Counted from the stretch's first letter, positions 15,863 to 25,054 are shown. The stretch is DNA of 64,000 bases from Planctomycetota bacterium (GCA_012959525.1 DUDB01000051.1:174631-238630), one strand, 5' to 3'. Numbers and translations are program-made. Notes: a model not told the origin generated them from the letters alone.

Positions 15863-16675
15863 ATTTCTGCCGAACGATGTCTCGAAACCTATCTGCAGGA
15901 GATCAACGAGGTCTCCCTCCTTACCGCCGACGAAGAGAAGGCCCTTGGCCGACGCATTCAGGGTGGCGATCTCGCTGCCCGCGAACACCTGATCAGGGCC
16001 AACCTGCGTCTCGTGGTCTCCATCGCCAAGATCTACTCCAACCGCGGCCTGACTCTTCAGGACCTGATTGCCGAGGGGAACCTCGGCCTGATGAAGGCCG
16101 CTGAGAAGTTTGACCCCGCCGCGGGCTGCCGCTTCTCGACCTACGGCACCTGGTGGATCAAGCAGTCCATCCGTCGCGCCCTGACCAACACGGTCAAGTC
16201 CGTGCGGGTCCCTGGATACATGTCGGAGATGATCGCCAAGTGGCGCAAGGTCTCCGCGGAGCTGGGCTACATGCTTGGCCGCACACCCACGGTGGAGGAG
16301 GTTGCCCAAGAGCTCGGCGTTGCCCGTGAGTCCTGGCCCTTGCTCAAGCGCACCATCGAAAGCAACGGCTCGGGCTCCCTGCTGTCCCTCGATCTGCTCT
16401 CCGAGAACCAGGACACGGTGCCGGACGACCGCTCTGAGAACCCCGAGGAGTCCTTCACCCAGCGGGAATTGCTCCGGCACATGGCCAAGCTCCTCGAGTG
16501 CATCGATGAGCGCGAAGCCACCATTCTGCGTCTGCGCTACGGCCTGGAGGACTCCAGCGGCGACCCGATGACCCTCAAGGAGATTGGCAAGATCGTCGGC
16601 CTGACCCGCGAACGCGTGCGTCAGATCGAACTTGAGGCCCTACGTAAGCTGCACATCATCATGGATGCCGCCTAG
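15863..16675 (+). CDS. RpoD-like sigma-70 factor, apparent AUU start
   Basis: Read from ATT 15863, 270 residues. Region 1.2 (LETYLQEINEVSLLTADEEKAL) begins near residue 7. Region 2 follows (NLRLVVSIAKIYSNRGL, DLIAEGNLGLMKAAEKFDP and the -10 reading FSTYGTWWIKQSIRRAL), then region 3, and region 4 ends in the helix-turn-helix LKEIGKIVGLTRERVRQIE that reads the -35 box. This is a group 1/2 type factor without a long region 1.1. The first orthodox start, GTG 16013, would delete region 1.2 and part of region 2. An AGGAG seven bases upstream supports ATT. AUU initiation, as in infC, can make expression sensitive to IF3. Confidence 0.88.
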   Translation: MSAERCLETYLQEINEVSLLTADEEKALGRRIQGGDLAAREHLIRANLRLVVSIAKIYSNRGLTLQDLIAEGNLGLMKAAEKFDPAAGCRFSTYGTWWIKQSIRRALTNTVKSVRVPGYMSEMIAKWRKVSAELGYMLGRTPTVEEVAQELGVARESWPLLKRTIESNGSGSLLSLDLLSENQDTVPDDRSENPEESFTQRELLRHMAKLLECIDEREATILRLRYGLEDSSGDPMTLKEIGKIVGLTRERVRQIELEALRKLHIIMDAA

Positions 16676-16688
16676 GGAGGGCAGAAAG

Positions 16689-16714
16689 GGGCGCCGAGGC
16701 TAGACTCGGCGCCC
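16689..16714 (+). repeat. Perfect 10-bp inverted repeat directly before hemW
   Basis: GGGCGCCGAG (16689-16698) and CTCGGCGCCC (16705-16714) pair perfectly around a 6-base loop, and the hemW ATG follows immediately. There is no T-tract, so it is not a classical intrinsic terminator. It could end the sigma-factor transcript in a Rho-assisted way, or hold the hemW start in a structure that limits translation. Confidence 0.6.
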
Positions 16715-17932
16715 ATGCCTCATCCCTCTGTGCCAGCTCCGGGCCTGGCGGCTCCGGCCCCGCCCGAGGCTCCTCTGCCGCGTGCGCCGGCTGGGACAGC
16801 GCTCTACGTCCACGTTCCCTTCTGCGTGGTCAAGTGCCCCTACTGTGACTTCTTCTCGGTGGAAGCCGAGGGCCAGGATCTGTCGGGCACGGTTGCGGCC
16901 CTACTTCACGAGGCACGCGCCCGGGCGCCACAAGCTCCCAAGACCGTCTTCATTGGGGGCGGCACGCCCTCCCTGCTGCCGGAGCCCCTGCTCGTCGAAC
17001 TCTTCGACGGCTTGGATGGGCTGACCGGTTTCAGGTCTTCGGCCGTTGAGGTCACTGCAGAGTGCAACCCCGAGAGCCTAGACCGGGACAAGGCCAGGTT
17101 GCTCGCCCAGCTTGGTGTGACGCGCCTCTCGGTGGGAGTTCAGTCCCTCAACCCGGACACCCTGAAGTTCCTGGGCCGAGCGCATGAACCCGAAGACGCC
17201 CTGCGCGCCCTGGAGGCCGCGCGGGGAACGGATGCCGCCGTGGGCGCGGACATGATCTACGCCTGCCCCGGCCAGAGCGTCGAGGACTGGGAGGATGAAC
17301 TGTCGCGGGTCCTCGAGTTCGAACCGCAGCACCTGTCGGCCTACAACCTCACCATCGAGGAAGGCACCCTGTTTCACGTCCAGCGCGAGCGGGGGGAGCT
17401 TATGACGGCTCCCGAGGAGGTGGAGCTGGCCTGCTTTGAGCGCACCCGGGAGGTCGCCGAGGCAGCCGGCCTGGGCCGCTATGAAATCTCGAACTACGCC
17501 CGCCCCGGCCACGAGTGCCAGCACAACCTGACCTACTGGGCCAACGGAGCCTACGTGGGTCTGGGGCCTGGAGCCGTGAGCAAGGTGGGTCTGGCCAGAG
17601 CGGGCAATCCCCGTTCCCTGGCGCCCTATTTGCGCTGGGTGCAGAACGACGAGCACGCCACGCTTTGGCGTGAGCAACTCGACCCCCTGCACCGGCTGGG
17701 GGAAACCTGGTGGCTGGGCCTGAGGCGCAGCGCTGGAGTCGACCCGATGGAGGCGCTCCTCGCAGCCGGTCTCGATGGGGCGGTGGATGATCCGGCCCCA
17801 GGTCTGGCCCAGGAGTTGGAGCAGCAGGGTCTGCTTGAGAACGTCGATGGCCGCTGGCACCTGACGGACCGCGGTTGGCCCCTGGCTGACGGGGTGGCGC
17901 GCAAGTTTCTGGCGCTCGGCAAGCAGCCCTGA
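16715..17932 (+). CDS. hemW: HemW, radical SAM haem chaperone
   Basis: 405 residues. The radical SAM cluster motif is Cys37-x3-Cys41-x2-Cys44 (FCVVKCPYCDF), followed by the SAM-binding IGGGTPS block and SVGVQSLN. The C-terminal HemN-like domain includes YEISNYARPG and the WANGAYVGLGPGA block typical of HemW. HemW binds haem and a 4Fe-4S cluster and inserts haem into targets such as respiratory enzymes. It lacks the N-terminal extension of true coproporphyrinogen dehydrogenase (HemN), hence HemW. A Pro/Ala-rich leader of about 28 residues precedes the domain. Confidence 0.95.
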   Translation: MPHPSVPAPGLAAPAPPEAPLPRAPAGTALYVHVPFCVVKCPYCDFFSVEAEGQDLSGTVAALLHEARARAPQAPKTVFIGGGTPSLLPEPLLVELFDGLDGLTGFRSSAVEVTAECNPESLDRDKARLLAQLGVTRLSVGVQSLNPDTLKFLGRAHEPEDALRALEAARGTDAAVGADMIYACPGQSVEDWEDELSRVLEFEPQHLSAYNLTIEEGTLFHVQRERGELMTAPEEVELACFERTREVAEAAGLGRYEISNYARPGHECQHNLTYWANGAYVGLGPGAVSKVGLARAGNPRSLAPYLRWVQNDEHATLWREQLDPLHRLGETWWLGLRRSAGVDPMEALLAAGLDGAVDDPAPGLAQELEQQGLLENVDGRWHLTDRGWPLADGVARKFLALGKQP

Positions 17933-18148
17933 CCGACGGGTGAATGTCACCGTGCCACCGCGGGCCCCCGCCCGCCTCTGTGGGGGACGAATGGCGCACC
18001 CCTGCGGTAACAGGCCCTACCGCTTTTCTGTGGCCCCGGCCACCTCTGCTTTGCCAAGGTGCTTCCCGTCGGCGCAATCCGCCAACGCCGGTTCCCAAGA
18101 ATAGAGAGCCAAGGCCGCACGCGCTCGCAGCCCACGCCCCCAGCCACC

Positions 18149-19102
18149 ATGCCTTCTTCCACGCACTCGGCCAACGCTCCAGAGCGGCCCAAGGGCCCCC
18201 GGAAGGGGTTCTTCCTGCGCGGCCTTGCCGTGGTACTGCCAGCCGTGCTGACGGTGTTTGTGTTCGTCAGCGTGGGCCAGTTCGTCAATCGCTACGTAGC
18301 CGGGCCCGTCAACCAGGCCATCTACGCGGGGCTCGAGAGCAACTCGATCGGCTGGACGGTACTCGGCTGGGTCGACATCGACCCGACGGACACCACGTTC
18401 CTGTTGCAGCGCCAGGACCAACCCGAGCCCATCCGGGAGATCTGGGACGCTCAAGGGGGGCCCTCCAAGGAGGGCTTCAGGGATGGGTTGGGCAAGCACC
18501 GCTCCAACCTGCCAGGCTTCATGCGGGACCTCTCGCAGTGGGGGATCGACCCCGAAAGCCTGCGCACCGCCGTTCAAGCGCGGGTGGGCATCTGGGCCGG
18601 GATTCTCATCGCGGCGAGCCTGATCCTGCTGGTGGGCTACCTGGCCAGCGGCTTCCTGGGCCGCGCCCTCATCGCCGGCACCGACCGCACACTCGCGCGC
18701 CTGCCCTTCGTGCGCGCCGTCTACCCACACGCCAAACAGCTGGTGGACTTCTTCCTGTCCGACAACGAAATGGAGTTCGACAGCGTCGTAGCCGCCCCCT
18801 ACCCGAGCCCAGGAATCTGGTCCATCGGCCTCGTCACCGGCGGCGGGTTGCCTGAGCTCCGCGATGATCAGAAAGGTGAGATGCGGGCCATCTACATCCC
18901 GTCCTCCCCGCTTCCCATGACCGGCTACACCGTCTTCATCGCAGCGGAGGATCTGGTTCCTCTGGACATGACGGTGGAAGAGGCCTTCCGACTGGTGGTC
19001 TCAGTGGGCGTGCTCGTGCCCGAAGGTCAACTGAAGGCGGCCCAATCCAAGGCCCTCCAGGGGGCCCAAGAAGCGGAAGACAGCCCTGAAGACTCGGTCT
19101 AG
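18149..19102 (+). CDS. DUF502 membrane protein with large loop
   Basis: Start set at ATG 18149 (317 residues); a frame 30 codons longer lacks a sensible N-terminus. Two main membrane spans are seen: residues about 24-47 (LRGLAVVLPAVLTVFVFVSV) and about 148-170 (GILIAASLILLVGYL). The block FLGRALIAGTDRTLARLPFVRAVYPHAKQLVDFF is characteristic of DUF502. Most DUF502 proteins have a short loop between the spans, whereas this one carries about 100 extra residues. Family function unknown. First of a tightly packed series leading to pyrF and the bacillithiol genes. Confidence 0.85.
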   Translation: MPSSTHSANAPERPKGPRKGFFLRGLAVVLPAVLTVFVFVSVGQFVNRYVAGPVNQAIYAGLESNSIGWTVLGWVDIDPTDTTFLLQRQDQPEPIREIWDAQGGPSKEGFRDGLGKHRSNLPGFMRDLSQWGIDPESLRTAVQARVGIWAGILIAASLILLVGYLASGFLGRALIAGTDRTLARLPFVRAVYPHAKQLVDFFLSDNEMEFDSVVAAPYPSPGIWSIGLVTGGGLPELRDDQKGEMRAIYIPSSPLPMTGYTVFIAAEDLVPLDMTVEEAFRLVVSVGVLVPEGQLKAAQSKALQGAQEAEDSPEDSV

Positions 19103-19145
19103 GGGGTGCCACAAAGCCCCTCAACGGCGACAATGGCAGGCCGCC

Positions 19146-20042
19146 ATGAACTACGCCGACCGCCTCGACCAAGCCGTCCTCTCCAAAGGCAACCCCTGCC
19201 TCGTCGGACTCGACCCGCACCTCGACCTGATGCCCGAGGAGTTCACGGCCGTGCGCGATCCCGAGGCCACCCGGCAGGAGTGCGCGAGCGACGTGACCCG
19301 CTTCCTGGTTGGCATCCTCGACGCCGTGGCAGACATCGTGCCTGCGGTCAAACCACAGCTGGCCTTCTTCGAGGTCCTCGGGCCTGAAGGTCTCGCGGCC
19401 TATGAGTCGGTGGTGGCGGCCAGCCACGAGCGCGGCCTTATCGTCATCGGCGACGCCAAGCGCGGCGACATCGGCAGCACCGCGGCGGCCTACGCCCAGG
19501 CCTTCCTGACGGGCGGGCCGGGCTCAGACCCCGCCACCCTGTGCGACGCCCTGACCATCAACCCCTACCTCGGGAGCGACTCCGTGCAGCCTTTCCTGGA
19601 GGCCTGCGATGCGGCCGGAGCAGGGCTGTACATCCTGGCGCGCACCTCCAACCCCTCCAGTGCCGAGTTCCAGACCCAGGGCTCACCCACCCTGACCGAG
19701 CGGGTAGCCGATGCCATCGGGGCCTGGGGAGCCGAGCGCCTGGGAACCTGCGGCTTCTCCAGCGTAGGTGCCGTGGTGGGCGCTACCCATCCGGCCGAGC
19801 TCGTCGCCCTGCGCGAGCGCATGCCCCATACACCCTTGCTCCTACCGGGCTTCGGCGCCCAAGGAGCCACCGCGGCCGACGTAGTGGGAGGCTTCACCGA
19901 GGGCTGCCGGGGAGCGCTGGTCAATTCATCCCGCGGAATCCTGTTCGCCGCCCGGGATGGCGGGAACTGGAAGGACGCCGCCCGCCAGGCTGCGCAGCAG
20001 ATGGCGGAGGAGTTGTCCCAGGCCCTGTCGAGTCCCGCCTGA
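19146..20042 (+). CDS. pyrF: Orotidine 5'-phosphate decarboxylase (type 2)
   Basis: 298 residues of the longer (subfamily 2) OMP decarboxylase group, catalysing OMP to UMP, the last step of de novo UMP synthesis. Visible: CLVGLDPHLDLMP near the N-terminus, VKPQLAFFE, and the catalytic Asp-Lys-x-x-Asp block GDAKRGDIGSTA, then ALTINPYLGSDS. Phosphate-binding region LLPGFGAQGA near the end. ATG at 19146; bshC starts 10 bases after its stop, so the two are probably cotranscribed. Confidence 0.96.
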   Translation: MNYADRLDQAVLSKGNPCLVGLDPHLDLMPEEFTAVRDPEATRQECASDVTRFLVGILDAVADIVPAVKPQLAFFEVLGPEGLAAYESVVAASHERGLIVIGDAKRGDIGSTAAAYAQAFLTGGPGSDPATLCDALTINPYLGSDSVQPFLEACDAAGAGLYILARTSNPSSAEFQTQGSPTLTERVADAIGAWGAERLGTCGFSSVGAVVGATHPAELVALRERMPHTPLLLPGFGAQGATAADVVGGFTEGCRGALVNSSRGILFAARDGGNWKDAARQAAQQMAEELSQALSSPA

Positions 20043-20052
20043 GGACCCGGCC

Positions 20053-21669
20053 GTGGACCTACGCCTCGAACACCTGCCCGCCGACCTGTTCGGCCTGGAC
20101 GAGGCAACCCGCGAGGCCCTCTCTTCGGGCGGCCTGAACGGCATCCCGGTCCCTGGCCGTCTCGAGGATCTGCCCCGACCGACGGATCGCCACGGTGCGG
20201 GTGAGCGGGGGCTCCTGGCCCAGGCTCTGGGCAAAGGGCACGAGTTCCACGAGCTGCCCGGGCGGGCCCGGACTTCCCTGTCCGTCCTGGCCGAGGAGGG
20301 CACCTTTTGCGTTGTGACCGGCCAGCAACCAGGCCTGTGCGTGAGCCCCCTCTACAGCCTCTACAAGGGGCTTCAGGCGTGTCGGTTAGCCACGGACCTC
20401 TCGCGCCATTGGGGCGTCCCCGTCGTACCCCTGTTCTGGAACCACGGCGATGACCACGACGTGGCCGAGGTGCATCACGCCCATCAGCTCAACCGCAACC
20501 TCGACCTGCAGAAGGTCAAGCTCGCCGGGCTCTCGTCGGGACGCACGCCTCTCTCAGAGATCCACTTCGACGAGGAGGTCCACCACCTCTCCGCGACCCG
20601 CGCACTCCTGGGCGACATGTACGAGGAGTTCGAAGGCACCGACTCCGCCCTGGACCTGTTCTTTCCTCGCCCTGGAGAGTCCTTCGTGCGCGCCTTCACG
20701 CGCACCATGAGCGAGCTGCTCGGGCCCATGGGACTGCTCGTGGTCGAGCCCGACTGGATCCGGCCCTCTCTCTCCTCGGCCCTGGCCGATCTGGTGTCCC
20801 TGGATCCCGAACCCCTGCTAACGGAGGGCTCGGGGCCCAACAGCCCCATTCCTCCTTCGGAGGCCGCTCTGGTCTATCAGGTTCGAGAGGGCCAACGCCG
20901 AGCCTTGCGCCCGGGCGGCGAAGGCTTCGCTTTTGATGGGCAGCCCGGTTCGCGCACAGCCTCCGAGCTGGCGGCCGAGATCGCAGGGCAGCCCGAGGAG
21001 TGGTCAGCGGGCGCCCTCCTGCGCCCCCTGGTTCAGGACGCCGTGCTCCCCGTGGCAGCCACCATCGGCGGCAAGGGTGAGCTGCTCTACCACGCCCAAC
21101 TCGCTCCCCTGCGTCGCGCCGCAAACCTCCCGAATACGCCCTTCGTGCCACGCATCAGCATGACCCTGACCAGTCCCGACGTGCGTGCCGCTTTAAAACG
21201 GGCCGAGGCGACACCCGCTGAGGTGCTCGCCGCCCTTGGAGCGTGGCGTCCCAGCGGGCAGCCCACAGCCGGCGAAGAGCCTGCTCCTGGCGACATCCTG
21301 CGTAAGGAAGCCGAGCGCGCGGCGGAACGCCTGCGCAGCCTGCGCGCGGAAATCGCCGCACTGCCGGACAATCTGGCCGGAAATCTGGAGCGCACGGCCC
21401 GCCAGGTGAAGGCCGCCATCGAGAAGCTCGCCATGAAGGTCGACCGGGTCCAGGCCAACCAATCGGGCAAGGGCCAGCGAGCCCTACGGCGCATCAACCA
21501 CAGCCTGGTCCCCCTGGACCAGCCTCAGGAACGGGTGCTTGGCCCCCTGCAGTTCTGCGCCCGCTTTGGGTCCGGATGGGTGGAAGATCTCTATCGTGAG
21601 CTGCCCCCCATCTGCTTCGAACACCTCGTCGTCCACCTCGACTCCGATGCCGACCCCTCCCATGACTGA
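20053..21669 (+). CDS. bshC: Bacillithiol biosynthesis cysteine-adding enzyme BshC
   Basis: 538 residues from GTG 20053, matching the normal BshC length of about 540. The hallmark FCVVTGQQPGLCVSPLYSLYKG is followed by VPVVPLFWNHGDDHDVAEVHH, and a C-terminal coiled-coil (about 410-480, rich in Glu, Lys and Arg) matches the dimerising helices of the family. BshC is credited with adding cysteine to GlcN-malate, the last step to bacillithiol. bshB1 overlaps its end by 8 bases, and bshA lies one gene further on, so the full pathway is present. Confidence 0.95.
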   Translation: MDLRLEHLPADLFGLDEATREALSSGGLNGIPVPGRLEDLPRPTDRHGAGERGLLAQALGKGHEFHELPGRARTSLSVLAEEGTFCVVTGQQPGLCVSPLYSLYKGLQACRLATDLSRHWGVPVVPLFWNHGDDHDVAEVHHAHQLNRNLDLQKVKLAGLSSGRTPLSEIHFDEEVHHLSATRALLGDMYEEFEGTDSALDLFFPRPGESFVRAFTRTMSELLGPMGLLVVEPDWIRPSLSSALADLVSLDPEPLLTEGSGPNSPIPPSEAALVYQVREGQRRALRPGGEGFAFDGQPGSRTASELAAEIAGQPEEWSAGALLRPLVQDAVLPVAATIGGKGELLYHAQLAPLRRAANLPNTPFVPRISMTLTSPDVRAALKRAEATPAEVLAALGAWRPSGQPTAGEEPAPGDILRKEAERAAERLRSLRAEIAALPDNLAGNLERTARQVKAAIEKLAMKVDRVQANQSGKGQRALRRINHSLVPLDQPQERVLGPLQFCARFGSGWVEDLYRELPPICFEHLVVHLDSDADPSHD

Positions 21670-22429
21670 TTCCAACCTGCGCCTGGACGCCCTCGTCATT
21701 GCCGCACACCCCGACGATGCGGAGATCTCGCTGGGGGGCACGATCCTGCGCCTGACGGCGGCCGGGCTGAAGGTGGGGGTGCTCGACCTGACGGCCGGGG
21801 AGATGGGCTCGCGGGGGACCGGCGAGGACCGGGCTGCGGAAGCCGCGGAGGCTTCCGAGCTCTTGGGGCTGAGCCTGCGCATCAACCTCGGCCTGCCCGA
21901 TGGGCGCGTCGTGGCCGGAGTGGAGGAGCGCGAGAAGGTGGCGGCGCTCCTACGCGCCCACCGTCCGGACATCGTCTTCGCCCACAGTGAGTCCGACCTG
22001 CACCCCGACCACGTCGCCGCCGGACGCATCGCGCGGGAGGCCTGGTATGTGTGCGGCCTGCGCCGCCTCGCCCAACAGGCCGGTGAAGAGCCCTCGCCCC
22101 GGCCCCGCCACCTGCTTCGGTTCATGGGGCACCTTGCGTTTGAGCCCACCCTGGTGGTGGATATCGGGCCCGTTTGGGAGCGCAAGATGGCTGCCATCTC
22201 GGCCTATTCGAGCCAACTGACCTCTGATTCCGACGATGGCAGCCACTTCCTTTTTGGCGCCGATATCGCGGAGCGCGTCGAAACAAAGGCGCGCTACTTT
22301 GGAGAGTTGATTGGCGCGCGCCATGGCGAGCCGCTGATGCACGACGGGCCCGTGCCCCTCGGTCAGGAATTGTGCCCGGCCTGGGGCGCCCTGCTCTCCT
22401 GGGCGGATGTCGGGGATTCACCGGACTAG
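21662..22429 (+). CDS. bshB1: Bacillithiol deacetylase BshB1 (PIG-L/LmbE family)
   Basis: 255 residues from ATG 21662, overlapping bshC by 8 bases. The zinc-binding block AAHPDDAEIS (His16, Asp19) and the later SDLHPDHVAAG His pair are those of PIG-L deacetylases. DLTAGEMGSRGT and NLGLPDGRV match the BshB1 subgroup. It removes the acetyl group from GlcNAc-malate to give GlcN-malate, the second bacillithiol step. It lies between bshC and parA, in the same direction. Confidence 0.94.
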   Translation: MTDSNLRLDALVIAAHPDDAEISLGGTILRLTAAGLKVGVLDLTAGEMGSRGTGEDRAAEAAEASELLGLSLRINLGLPDGRVVAGVEEREKVAALLRAHRPDIVFAHSESDLHPDHVAAGRIAREAWYVCGLRRLAQQAGEEPSPRPRHLLRFMGHLAFEPTLVVDIGPVWERKMAAISAYSSQLTSDSDDGSHFLFGADIAERVETKARYFGELIGARHGEPLMHDGPVPLGQELCPAWGALLSWADVGDSPD

Positions 22430-22495
22430 GGCCCGCGGCTTGGGCAAGCCCGGATACACTGCTAGGCCCGCGGTCCCCGCGCCGCGCCCAAATAC

Positions 22496-23845
22496 ATGCG
22501 CCGCATCGCCATTATCAACCAGAAAGGTGGAGTCGGAAAAACCACCACCGCCGCCAACCTCGGGTCCGCCCTCGCGCGTCTTGGCCGACGGGTCGTGGTC
22601 GTGGACCTGGACGCCCAGGCTAACCTCTCCCTTCATCTGGGAACCGATCTGGCCTCGGGAGAGCCCTCCACCTACGACCTGCTCTTGGGTCGCAACTCCT
22701 TTGCCGACTGCCTGAAGGACACGACAACCGCCGGGCTTCGGCTCCTGCCGGCACATATCGATCTTTCCGGGGCTGAAATCGAGCTGGCCAGCGCCTTCGG
22801 CCGTGAGATCCTGCTGCGAGAGGCTCTTGATACCTGGGAGGCCGCAAGCATGGAGGCCAGCGGAGAGGCCCCCGCTGACTACGTCATCCTGGACTGCCCC
22901 CCCAGCCTGGGCCTCCTATCCATCAACGGGCTGGCCGCCGCCAATGAGGTGATCGTCACCCTCCAGACCGAGTTCTTCGCCCTGCAAGGCATCAGCAAGC
23001 TGGTGGAGATCGTTCAGTTGATGCGACGCCGCATCAACCCGAACCTGAACGTCGCCGGCATCCTGCCCACCCTCTACGACACCCGCCTGCGGCTTGCTCG
23101 GGAGGTTCTGGCCGAGATCCGCCGCTATTTCCCGGGCCAGGTCTTCTCGCACCCCATCCGCACCAACGTCAAATTGGCAGAGTCCCCCAGCCACGGGGTT
23201 TCGATCTTCGAGTACGCCCCCAACTCCCCGGGAGCCCGCGACTATCTGATTCTGGCGCGTGAGATCATGGCGGCCGAGAGCCAAGACCCCGAGCTCGCCG
23301 TACGCGAGCTCCCCGTCCCAGCCGTGGAGCAACTCGAGGCCACCTTGGCCGAGATGGCCCGCCCGGCGAGAGCCTCCAAGAACCGCAAGACTCCCGCGCC
23401 GACAGTTCCCACCGATGCCGAGGATCCGGACCTGCCGACGGTCGTACTCACACCTCCCGCCGCACCCAGGGTTGAAGCCGATGCCAGCCCACAGCCGAGG
23501 CCTGCGGACCTCAAGCCTGCCGACCTCAAGCCCGCCGATAGCGGCGGACCTCAGGGCCGGGATGAAGCGCAAACGGAAGCAGCAACTCATCCGACATTAA
23601 CCGCCATATGTGATGAACCTGCACCAACATTGGTGTCCACTTCAGCCCCGGCACAGGACCCCTCCGTGGAGCTGGATGCGGCCAAGGACTCCAGCCCGGT
23701 GGCAACCCCCTCCCCTGAGCCCGTGCGGCCGGAATCTAGCTATAACTTCGCACCCAATAGTGGTGCAGAAAGAGACCATATGCCAACCCGCTCAAGGCTT
23801 GGCCCACTCGCCGGGAAGGGCCTTTCCGGCCCCACTGCCAACTGA
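22496..23845 (+). CDS. parA: Chromosome partition ATPase ParA (Soj-like) with long Pro/Ala-rich tail
   Basis: 449 residues. The first 260 are a complete ParA: deviant Walker A NQKGGVGKTTTAANLG, Walker A' VVVDLDAQANLS, Walker B YVILDCPPSLGLLS, and the DNA-binding C-terminal helix region. ParA dimers on the nucleoid pull ParB-parS complexes apart. Residues about 270-449 are an added low-complexity tail rich in Pro, Ala, Glu and Asp, with repeated ADLKPAD units; usual chromosomal ParAs end near residue 260-300. It is separated from parB by 9 kb and sits between bacillithiol genes. ATG at 22496. Confidence 0.93.
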   Translation: MRRIAIINQKGGVGKTTTAANLGSALARLGRRVVVVDLDAQANLSLHLGTDLASGEPSTYDLLLGRNSFADCLKDTTTAGLRLLPAHIDLSGAEIELASAFGREILLREALDTWEAASMEASGEAPADYVILDCPPSLGLLSINGLAAANEVIVTLQTEFFALQGISKLVEIVQLMRRRINPNLNVAGILPTLYDTRLRLAREVLAEIRRYFPGQVFSHPIRTNVKLAESPSHGVSIFEYAPNSPGARDYLILAREIMAAESQDPELAVRELPVPAVEQLEATLAEMARPARASKNRKTPAPTVPTDAEDPDLPTVVLTPPAAPRVEADASPQPRPADLKPADLKPADSGGPQGRDEAQTEAATHPTLTAICDEPAPTLVSTSAPAQDPSVELDAAKDSSPVATPSPEPVRPESSYNFAPNSGAERDHMPTRSRLGPLAGKGLSGPTAN

Positions 23846-23881
23846 AAGGGTCCCACATGCGGCGCCAAGGCGGGATAGATC

Positions 23882-25054
23882 ATGGCGATGACAGATAGGA
23901 TAAAAATAGGGGTCCTTTGTCACCCAACCTATGGTGGTTCGGGGGTCGTCGCCAGCGAGTTGGCCCTGTCGCTTGCCGAGCGCGGGCACGAGGTGCATCT
24001 CTTCTCCCACCAAGCTCCTCCGCGCCTTGCCCGCGCCTCCGGCCGGGTGGAGTTGCACGTCGCCCAGGGAGCACCCTACCCGCTCTTCCACGCCACTCCC
24101 CATGATCTGGCGATCACCTCGGCCGTGCTGGATCTGCACGAGAGCCTAGGGCTCGACATCCTGCACGCTCACTACGCCCTGCCCCATGCGGTGTGCGCCC
24201 TGCTGGCCCGGTCCGCAGCCAAGGGCCAGGCCAGGCAGAGGGCGCCCCGAGTTGTCACCACCCTGCACGGCACCGACATTACCCTCGTGGGCAACGACCA
24301 GACCTACGCCCCCTTGGTCCGGTACACCCTGACCGCGAGCGACGCGGTCACTGCCGTCTCAGCCGACCTGGTGCGCCGCACGGCCGAGAATTTTGGGCCC
24401 CAAGCCATGGCGGGGCGCATCGAGGTCGTCCCCAACTTCGTCGACCTCGCCGAGTTTCACCCGGGGGCCGCCCGGGCCCAGCCCGATGCGCCGCCCACCG
24501 TGGTGCACGTGAGCAACTTCCGGCCCGTCAAGCGCGTGCCCTGGCTCGTGGAGGCGTTTGCCCTGACCTGCGGCCCAGGCAGCCCGGGGGAAGCAACGGA
24601 CTGGCGGTTGCTACTCGTTGGCGATGGCCCCGATCAGGCCAGCGCTCGCAAGGCCGCCAAGAACTGCGGGGTCGACGAACGCGTCACCTTCCTCGGTACC
24701 CGGGACGCCCTGCCGAGCCTCCTTGCACCAGCAGACGTGTATGCCCTAGCCAGCAGCGAGGAGTCCTTCGGCCTCTCCGCCCTGGAGTCCATGGCTTGCG
24801 GCACCCCCGTCCTCGCCTGCAACGTAGGCGGCGTCTCGGAGGTGGTTGAGGACGGAGTGAGCGGGTGGCTGGTGGATGCCGACGATCCACAGGCGTTTGC
24901 CGACACCCTCGGCCGAGCTCTGAGCGACAGGGAGGGGAGCCGGGCCATGGGCGCTTCAGCAAGGGAGCGCGCCGAGAGCCTGTTCGCCCGCGACCGTATC
25001 GTCGATCAGTACGAGCGCGTCTATCGCAAGGCCCTGGAAGGCCCCCCGCGATGA
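23882..25054 (+). CDS. bshA: N-acetyl-alpha-D-glucosaminyl L-malate synthase BshA
   Basis: 390 residues, GT-B fold, GT4 family. The opening IKIGVLCHPTYGGSGVVASELA is the BshA signature. Also visible are DILHAHYALPH, TTLHGTDITLVGND, and the GT4 nucleotide-sugar block EESFGLSALESMACGTPV. It transfers GlcNAc from UDP-GlcNAc to L-malate, the first step to bacillithiol. Two in-frame ATGs (23882, 23888) can serve. Its stop overlaps the start of the cysteine desulfurase gene in an ATGA arrangement, so the two are translationally coupled. Confidence 0.94.
   Translation: MAMTDRIKIGVLCHPTYGGSGVVASELALSLAERGHEVHLFSHQAPPRLARASGRVELHVAQGAPYPLFHATPHDLAITSAVLDLHESLGLDILHAHYALPHAVCALLARSAAKGQARQRAPRVVTTLHGTDITLVGNDQTYAPLVRYTLTASDAVTAVSADLVRRTAENFGPQAMAGRIEVVPNFVDLAEFHPGAARAQPDAPPTVVHVSNFRPVKRVPWLVEAFALTCGPGSPGEATDWRLLLVGDGPDQASARKAAKNCGVDERVTFLGTRDALPSLLAPADVYALASSEESFGLSALESMACGTPVLACNVGGVSEVVEDGVSGWLVDADDPQAFADTLGRALSDREGSRAMGASARERAESLFARDRIVDQYERVYRKALEGPPR

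Noticed and set aside
15673..15864. N-terminal extension of the HPr-fusion protein
   Set aside because: It lies over the sigma-factor promoter and leader region and reads as low-quality sequence without helix or strand pattern.
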